Positions 58,946 to 64,000 of a stretch of DNA of 64,000 nt are shown here, in pieces; within the stretch, counting starts at the first letter, position 1; every line of letters begins with the position of its first letter. A program made the position numbers and the translations under genes. Origin of the DNA: Streptomyces sp. XY006 (GTDB lineage Bacteria; Actinomycetota; Actinomycetes; Streptomycetales; Streptomycetaceae); assembly GCF_002237655.1 (NCBI RefSeq), contig NZ_NOKT01000041.1, forward strand, positions 1-64,000, read 5' to 3'. A model generated the notes under the pieces. The model saw only the letters and a list, made by a program, of their open reading frames with translations, made no database searches and was not told the origin of the DNA.

Positions 58946-59703
58946 CAGGCGAGTTCCTTCGCGATCTGCGGGTAGGGCCGCATGTAGGCCTCGGCCATGG
59001 TCTTGTGGGCCAGCCCCAGGTTGGGGCCGGCGTTGCGCTTGAGCTGCACCCCTCGGCGTACGGCGAGGTCGGTGTAGTAGTCCCACAGGTGCTGTTGGGC
59101 GCCGAGGCACTCCATGGCCTTGCGCTTGATGTCCCAGACCTCGGTGATGTCGAGGAGGACCTCGGGCTTGAAGCCGCTCATCTCGGGTTGGTGCGGTTCG
59201 AAGTAGAAGACGGGCGGGGCGCCGATGATCTCGCCCTCGCCGGGGTAGCCGATGGCCTGGGCGAGGACGCGGGCCTCCAAAGCCATGCGGTTGGCGGCCG
59301 GGTGGTCGCCGTTGTACGGGTCTTCGACCGGGTGCGTGAGCACGACGTCCGGTTGCGTCTGCCGGTAGACGGCGACGAGCTGGTCGGTCAGCTCGGCCGT
59401 GGCGACGAGCGGGTAGTCACCGGCGTCGAAGAAGCGGACCTCGGCGCCGAGCGTCGCGGCGGCGCGCTCGGCCTCCTCGCGGCGGATCGCCTTGATCTCG
59501 TCGAGCTTCTTCCCCTCCCGCCACGCCTTGGCCGACTCGCCGCGCTCACCGAAGGTCAGGCACGCGATGGTGACCTTCTCACCGCGGGAGGCGGCCAGTG
59601 CGATGGCTCCACCCGCCCGCCACACGAAGTCTCCGGCGTGCGCGCTGACGACGAGGGTCGATCGGGGCGGAGCGGCGGCGGGTGCGTCGTTGCCGTGGGT
59701 CAT
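58945..59703 (-). CDS. galB: 4-oxalomesaconate hydratase (GalB, PIG-L deacetylase fold)
   Basis: 252 residues from ATG 59703, 48 bases after gntR. The PIG-L fold carries the GalB variant of the Zn motif, LVVSAHAGDFVWRAGGAIAL, in place of the usual HPDDE, plus CLTFGERGESAKAW and DVVLTHPVEDPYNGDHPAAN with the third Zn His. GalB of Pseudomonas putida is the characterised member; it hydrates enol 4-oxalomesaconate to 4-carboxy-4-hydroxy-2-oxoadipate. The Zn ligands His and Asp are retained. Confidence 0.9.
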   Translation of the reverse strand: MTHGNDAPAAAPPRSTLVVSAHAGDFVWRAGGAIALAASRGEKVTIACLTFGERGESAKAWREGKKLDEIKAIRREEAERAAATLGAEVRFFDAGDYPLVATAELTDQLVAVYRQTQPDVVLTHPVEDPYNGDHPAANRMALEARVLAQAIGYPGEGEIIGAPPVFYFEPHQPEMSGFKPEVLLDITEVWDIKRKAMECLGAQQHLWDYYTDLAVRRGVQLKRNAGPNLGLAHKTMAEAYMRPYPQIAKELA

Positions 59704-59751
59704 GCTGTATCTCCTCGGTGACAGGTGCCGCGCCCGTCCCAGGAGCGCGTT

Positions 59752-60405
59752 TCAGTCGGCGCGCAGGGCGTCGATCACGCTGCTGAGGTGGGCGCGAACG
59801 GCCGTCTCGGCCGCTTGCGGATCCCTGGCCCTGATCGCTTCGATCAGAGCCAGGTGCTCACTCAAGGACTGCTGGGGCCGTCCCGGCCGCAGCGCCAGCT
59901 GGAAGCGGTGGCGCACCAGCTGGGCGTTGAGCCGCTCCAGGAGACCGACGGCCGTGTGCTGGCCGGAGATGTCCCGGATCAGGGCGTGGAGGTCGTGGTT
60001 GAGCTCGGAGTAGGTGACCGGATCGCCGTCGGCGACCGCCTTGGACATGGCTTTGCCCAGGCCGGCCAGCTCGTCGAGCTGCGCGTCGGTGGCCTCGGTC
60101 GCCGCCTTGGCCGCGCACAGCCCTTCGAGGGCCATCCGGCACTCCGTGATCTCTACGGCCTCCTCGACCGTCACCACCCGCACCCGCGAACCGCGGTTGC
60201 GGATCCGCTCCACCAGCCCCTCGGAGGTCAGATCGAGCAGAGCGGCGCGCATGCTGGCACGCGTGACGCCGTAGCTCTCGGCGAGCTCGTTCTCCACCAG
60301 CCGCTGTGCCGGTGCCATCTCGCCCTGCAGGATCGCCTTCCTGAGGCGCTCCAGTGCGTACTGCTTGGCCTGCTCTCCGGAGCCTGGACGGGCTTCCTTC
60401 GGCAT
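59752..60405 (-). CDS. GntR-family regulator (FadR/FCD subfamily)
   Basis: 217 residues from ATG 60405. The winged helix is LERLRKAILQGEMAPAQRLV, then ENELAESYGVTRASMRAALL. The FCD domain has metal-binding His positions in ELNHDLHALIRD and SLSEHLALIEAI. It is the first gene of the operon gntR-galB-galC-galD-dioxygenase, with an operator-like dyad just upstream, so autoregulation is likely. The effector is probably gallate or a ring-cleavage product (inference). Confidence 0.92.
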   Translation of the reverse strand: MPKEARPGSGEQAKQYALERLRKAILQGEMAPAQRLVENELAESYGVTRASMRAALLDLTSEGLVERIRNRGSRVRVVTVEEAVEITECRMALEGLCAAKAATEATDAQLDELAGLGKAMSKAVADGDPVTYSELNHDLHALIRDISGQHTAVGLLERLNAQLVRHRFQLALRPGRPQQSLSEHLALIEAIRARDPQAAETAVRAHLSSVIDALRAD

Positions 60406-60448
60406 CTGCCCTCCCTGAGTGAGTGCCTGTCGACGCTAAATCTAGGCG

Positions 60449-60472
60449 AACAGAATTGTCAACGATTCTGTT
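60449..60472. promoter_or_regulatory. operator-like dyad upstream of the gntR-gal operon
   Basis: Perfect 8-bp arms AACAGAAT and ATTCTGTT around TGTCAACG, 44 bases before the gntR start. ATTGTCAACGAT (60455-60466) within it resembles the perfect palindrome at 60807, differing at two positions. Confidence 0.7.
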
Positions 60473-60806
60473 TTCACTTGGAGCGATGCGAGTCACGGCG
60501 GAACCCCCCGGACGCCGGGCGGCGGCCCCGCATCCGGCGCTGCGCCTGAAGCGGATTCACGGCCGACCACCAGCGCGGTTTCTTCGGCGCAGAGTGCCGG
60601 ACTCGCGACTGCCTGGCGGCTGCCCGCCCACGAGGCCGGCTACGAGCAGGCCCCCCGCCCGGCAGCCAGGACTGGAACCTGGTCCGGTTGCCGCGCCGCA
60701 ACGGCGCCTGCGACACGCCGGAGGCAGGACGCTGCGTCGACTCGACTCGGCAGTGGCCTTTCAGGTCCGCTCGGCGCCAACACTTGTCGACCATAGTGCT
60801 AGCCAT

Positions 60807-60818
60807 ATTGTTAACAAT
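60807..60818. promoter_or_regulatory. palindromic operator ATTGTTAACAAT upstream of the tannase gene
   Basis: A perfect 12-bp palindrome 74 bases before the tannase start. Its TTGTNNACAA core fits the FadR-subfamily GntR consensus (GT-N2-AC) and recurs before the permease (56106) and, with one changed base, before gntR (60455). Confidence 0.7.
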
Positions 60819-60891
60819 CTTGTAGCGTCGCGTCACGCCTCGACCCGAGGCATCCGCGAAGCACTCGGTGCTCGATGAAGGGGAGAGACCC

Positions 60892-62661
60892 ATGCAGAGG
60901 TTGACCGCGCCCCGCGGACGAGACGCACTCGCCCACCGGGCGAGCGTGCGGGCGGCACGCGCCGTTACCCGCACACGCCTCCTGAGAGGTGTGGCTCTCG
61001 CGGGTTCCCTCGTCCTCACGTCCGCCGCCGTACCGGCCACCGTCGCGGCGGCCGCCCTCGCGCAGAGCCGAGGCCACGCCGCGGACCCCCAGGACGCGGC
61101 GCTCGCCTTCGACCCCTTCCGCTACACGACGATCGCCGTCACCGTCGACGGCCGTCCCGTGAACGTGCGCTGGTACAAGGAGATCTGCTACGTCGCGAAC
61201 CCGGTGGCCGCGGCGGCGCAGCAGCCCGGCGGTCCTGGCGGGGGCAGCACCACCGTCCCCAACACCGCCTGCGGCTACCAGAGCATGAACGTGTTCGTCC
61301 CCGAGAGCGCTTTCGGCGACCAGCGGGCGCCCGTTTACTTCGCGGTGAACAACAGCGGCTGGATGGCGAGTCACCTACGGGCGAGCGTGACCGCCGGCGC
61401 CTCCTACAGCAGTGCGACGAGCAACGTCGGCGCCGCCTTGAAAGCGGGTTACGTCTTCGTCGACGTGGCCAGCCGCAGCCGCGGACTGGTCGCTGCCGAC
61501 GGCTCGTTCCCCGGCAAGGCGCCCGCGGCCGTCGCCGACGCCAAGGCCGCCGTACGCTACCTGCGTCTGAACGACGCTGCGATGCCCGGCAGTGCGGAGC
61601 GGATCGTCGTCAACGGCACCAGCGGCGGCGGCGCGCTGGCGTCGATCCTGGGCGCTTCCGGCAACAGCGGTGAGTACACCCCGTATCTCGCCGCGGTCGG
61701 CGCCGCCGGCATCGACGCCAAGGGGCGCAGCACCTTGCGCGACGACGTCTTCGCGGTCAACGCCTACTGCCCGATCACCGACCTCGGCAACGCCGACATC
61801 GCCTACGAATGGCTCTACAACGTCCTCAACACCCGCGACACCACAGGGCAGAACCCCTCTGCCGAGGCAGCCGCAGACATGGCGGCCCGGTTCGCGGCCT
61901 ATGAGAAGAGCCTCGGGCTGCGCAATCCCGACGGCTCCCGGCTCACCGCCGCGACCATGCTCGACACCATAGAGAAGGAGGTCGCCCGCTCCGCCGAGAC
62001 CTACCTGAAGGCGGATCCCGCCCACACCATCCCGCCGCTGGGCGGCACCTTTCAGATCACGGCAGGGGGCACCACCAAGTCGTACGTCAACGACTGGATC
62101 GACGTCGACACCGCCACCCGCACAGTGCGCTCGATCGACATGGCGAGGTACCTCGCCTTCGTCGCCACCCAGGCCGCCCTGAAGACGACCCCCGCCTTCG
62201 ACGCCGTGGGCGTCGACGGGAACACCACCAGCCGTACTGAGACCAACCTCTTCGGCCCGCCGACCGCGACGTACCTCAACTACACCGAGTACAGCTGGAA
62301 CCACAACGACGTGTCCGGCGACGGCAGCGGCCTGGACGACACCGGGCTGACCTGGAAGCAGTACACCGCCCGGATCAGCACCCGCGTCGACGACCAGGTC
62401 CACCTCATCAACCCGATGGACTTCATCGGCACCGGTGCCGACACCGCGCCGAACTGGTACGTCCGCCACGGCACCCGCGACCGGGACACGGCCTTCACCG
62501 TCTCGGTCAACCTCGACCGCGCGCTTGCCGCGGACAGGGAGGTCGAGGACCTGGACTACCAACTCGCCTGGAACCAGCCACACGCCGGAAACTACGACGT
62601 GCCCGAGGCCATGGCCTGGATCGCCAAGGTCGTCCGCAAGGCCGGCGACCCGCTCGCGTAG
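60892..62661 (+). CDS. secreted subtype-B tannase (gallate ester hydrolase)
   Basis: 589 residues from ATG 60892 with GGGGAG upstream. The N-terminus has Arg-rich residues and a hydrophobic export segment (GVALAGSLVLTSAAVPATVA). The alpha/beta-hydrolase core shows KEICYVANPV, YQSMNVFVPESAFGDQRAPV, the nucleophile motif VVNGTSGGGALAS with Ser244, an acid in RHGTRDRDTAF and His in NQPHAGNYDVPEAM. Tannases split gallic-acid esters and depsides of hydrolysable tannins. It is divergent from the gntR-gal operon and carries the best copy of its putative operator, so it should supply gallate to that pathway. Confidence 0.85.
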   Translation: MQRLTAPRGRDALAHRASVRAARAVTRTRLLRGVALAGSLVLTSAAVPATVAAAALAQSRGHAADPQDAALAFDPFRYTTIAVTVDGRPVNVRWYKEICYVANPVAAAAQQPGGPGGGSTTVPNTACGYQSMNVFVPESAFGDQRAPVYFAVNNSGWMASHLRASVTAGASYSSATSNVGAALKAGYVFVDVASRSRGLVAADGSFPGKAPAAVADAKAAVRYLRLNDAAMPGSAERIVVNGTSGGGALASILGASGNSGEYTPYLAAVGAAGIDAKGRSTLRDDVFAVNAYCPITDLGNADIAYEWLYNVLNTRDTTGQNPSAEAAADMAARFAAYEKSLGLRNPDGSRLTAATMLDTIEKEVARSAETYLKADPAHTIPPLGGTFQITAGGTTKSYVNDWIDVDTATRTVRSIDMARYLAFVATQAALKTTPAFDAVGVDGNTTSRTETNLFGPPTATYLNYTEYSWNHNDVSGDGSGLDDTGLTWKQYTARISTRVDDQVHLINPMDFIGTGADTAPNWYVRHGTRDRDTAFTVSVNLDRALAADREVEDLDYQLAWNQPHAGNYDVPEAMAWIAKVVRKAGDPLA

Positions 62662-62676
62662 GTGACAGGACAGCCA

Positions 62677-62708
62677 CCGGCCGCCCGTCCCGGGGACAGG
62701 GCGGCCGG
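62677..62708 (+). terminator. hairpin after the tannase gene
   Basis: CCGGCCGCCC (62677-62686) and GGGCGGCCGG (62699-62708) form a perfect 10-bp outer stem. An inner GTCC/GGAC pair extends it with one bulged A. It begins 16 bases after the stop. Confidence 0.8.
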
Positions 62709-62864
62709 AACGAACGAGCACGCCGACTGCCTCGTCATCGACCCGCACGAGTGACTCAGCGCCCCGCTCGACTGCGCTGCTATGACGCGGAACCGATCCG
62801 CAACGCTGGATCCTCCGTCGTGCTGTTCCGGCACAGTGCCTGGCTCGGAGGGGGGCGCCGAAGC

Positions 62865-63060
62865 AGTCAGCTCGCGGAGACCATCGCCTCCTGATTTGAC
62901 GAGCAGGATCATGGCGAGCGCGCCGATGGCGTGGTGCGCGCCGTGCTCCAGGTGGACGTAGTCGTCCAGGGTGCCCTGGCGGACCAGGCAGACCCTGAGC
63001 GACCGCACGTACATGGCGCCGATGCCCAGGCCGAGGGCCATCAGGACGGAGGCCGACCAG
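62865..63060 (-). pseudogene. relic of a DUF475/TerC-like integral membrane protein (C-terminal part)
   Basis: The minus strand reads ASVLMALGLGIGAMYVRSLR, then VCLVRQGTLDDYVHLEHGAH and HAIGALAMILLVKSG. It matches the C-terminal helices of DUF475 proteins (GIGIGA-x-YVRSLTV-x-LV-x-x-GTL-x-x-Y-x-x-LEHGAH-x-AIG). The N-terminal part is missing; the match ends where an IS21 fragment begins on the other strand. Confidence 0.75.
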
Positions 63061-63258
63061 GTCGAGGTCCTCCTCCTCAGCCGCCACCTGCCCCACGAAC
63101 ACCTCGTCACCGGCCCCGCCGCAGCCCTGAAGACCGGTGCCCTCACCGCCGATGCCCTCGCTCTCGAAGCCCCCAAGTCAGCCGACGCCGAGATCGGCCG
63201 GGCTGACGGGGCAGCGGCAGCACCCCCGCGTCGCCGGAAAGAACCGCTCGACGCCTAA
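63056..63258 (+). mobile_element. IS21-family transposase (IstA) C-terminal fragment
   Basis: The plus strand reads DQVEVLLLSRHLPHEHLVTG then PAAALKTGALTADALALEAP and ends KEPLDA before a stop. It corresponds to the end of IstA (LLL-x-R-x-LPHEHV-x-x-G-x-x-AAL-x-x-GALTAD-x-V-x-LEARK). No IstB or upstream IstA remains. Confidence 0.7.
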
Positions 63259-63949
63259 GCGTACAGCGCCGTTTTCGTTCGGGTCCTCCCCGCGACGCGT
63301 GGGTGCTCAGTGGAAGGCGCAGTATCGGTAAAAGGCGGAACGCCCCCGCGACGACAGGGAGGGCACGCCCCGATCAGGTCGCCCGATACGACTCCTACGG
63401 AACACTCCCGCTTCGGCGGGAAGGACTTTCGGACGCGCTCCGACTGCCCTCATCCTCCTGCCGACTTCGGCGTGTTCCGGCCAGCAGCGCCGCGTTCCAG
63501 CCCGTGTGCGAGTGGCAAAACCTGTTTTCTTGACTTCACCGCGGTCGGGCCACGTGTGAAGGTGGTGGCCATGCCGCAGCTTGGTCACCACCTCCGATCC
63601 TTGAGATTCGCGCTCGGGCTTGCCCCGACGCGTTTCGCTGCATGCCGGGAGACAGGTGACCCGGCTGTGGAGCACGCCCTGGCAGATGAGACGACGCACT
63701 GTGGCATCCCCCGGCGCCAAGTGACGGTCTATCGGCATCTGTTCGTAGCGAAGAGGTCGGGAACGTGCTCGGGCTGCAGGGTGAAGGCAGTCGACGCCGC
63801 ATCGAGGCCCTGAATCAGGCATCAACTGATCAACCGATCAAGGAGATGCCCCAGGGGGTTGCTTCGGTCCCGCCCCGCATGATCAGCTCTCCCCTTCTGT
63901 CATGAACAGGCGGCTTCTGGGGAGAGGCCTCAGGGGAGGGAAGGGCGCC
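63259..63949. other. gap before the right-edge gene
   Basis: About 690 bases. Frames on both strands lack recognisable domains. It holds a perfect UUCG-loop hairpin at 63406-63421 and the ribosome site of the partial gene at the edge. Otherwise I see nothing. Confidence 0.45.
63406..63421. repeat. small perfect hairpin with TTCG loop
   Basis: TCCCGC and GCGGGA pair around TTCG. It has no U-tract and no nearby gene end; it may be chance or part of an eroded terminator. Confidence 0.5.
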
Positions 63950-64000
63950 ATGACGAGCGCTGCGGAGCAGATCACCCAGGCGTGCCCCGAGTGTGGGGCC
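63950..64000 (+). CDS. start of a gene running off the window (Cys-x-x-Cys protein)
   Basis: ATG 63950 follows GGGGAGGGAAGG and gives 17 residues, MTSAAEQITQACPECGA, open to the window end. The CPECG knuckle suggests a zinc ribbon or a short Zn-binding protein. Nothing more can be said from 17 residues. Confidence 0.55.
   Translation, partial: MTSAAEQITQACPECGA

Noticed and set aside
61375..63102. 575-codon minus-strand frame opposite the tannase
   Set aside because: Shadow of the tannase gene; no domain content.
63310..63813. 167-codon frame near the right edge
   Set aside because: No ribosome site, no family features, and an equally long frame on the opposite strand.

Overview
The window is high-GC actinobacterial DNA, almost certainly Streptomyces. 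The evidence is heavy G/C at third codon positions, GTG/TTG starts, a short chaplin, Tat-exported glycosidases, SpoIIE/STAS stress-signalling genes and an XRE/MmyB regulator paired with an SDR. It reads like a chromosome-arm accessory region: carbon-scavenging clusters are separated by eroded pseudogenes and fragments of at least five insertion-sequence families. I see no tRNA, rRNA, CRISPR array or origin.

Layout. 1-1450: korA (3' part) and korB, 2-oxoacid:ferredoxin oxidoreductase. 1564-9450 (minus): an ABM-like protein, then four secreted glycosidases (GH6, GH43, GH27 plus ricin domain, GH127 plus ricin-like domain) and a relic AbfB/CBM42 domain. 9750-12135: an IS5 fragment, a small lipoprotein, and a divergent TetR/SDR pair with two near-identical palindromic operators. 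12195-13476: a collapsed SigK-type locus (relics of a molybdopterin oxidoreductase and of an ECF sigma factor) surrounding an intact chaplin. 13743-19953: an amino-acid ABC importer, an M20 peptidase, a secreted cyanophycinase and an RpiR-type regulator. 19957-21939: alkB and a divergent TetR gene. 22146-26593: an MMPL exporter facing an MprAB-like two-component system. 26740-33019: two GAF/SpoIIE phosphatases, a STAS protein and an IS/pseudogene patch. 33524-36781: an SDR, an esterase and an ABM gene, divergent from an AraC regulator. 37146-38027: a frameshifted HxlR gene and a VOC gene. 38133-43247 and 46797-51884: two paralogous Tat-exported molybdenum aldehyde oxidoreductase operons (PaoABC type). 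The first has only a stub of its XdhC maturation factor and a divergent LysR regulator. Between them lie IS fragments and an SDR/XRE pair with a decayed extra regulator copy.

54599-62661 is the most coherent system: a secreted subtype-B tannase, an AAHS aromatic-acid permease, a type I (VOC) extradiol dioxygenase, and the GalD, GalC and GalB steps that take 4-oxalomesaconate to pyruvate and oxaloacetate, with a GntR/FCD regulator. TTGTNNACAA-like sites lie before the permease, the gntR-led operon and the tannase. I read this as one regulon that frees gallate from tannin, imports it and cleaves the ring. It is unusual because gallate dioxygenases are normally of the unrelated LigB type. The right edge holds a DUF475 relic abutting an IS21 fragment and the first 17 codons of a Cys-x-x-Cys protein.
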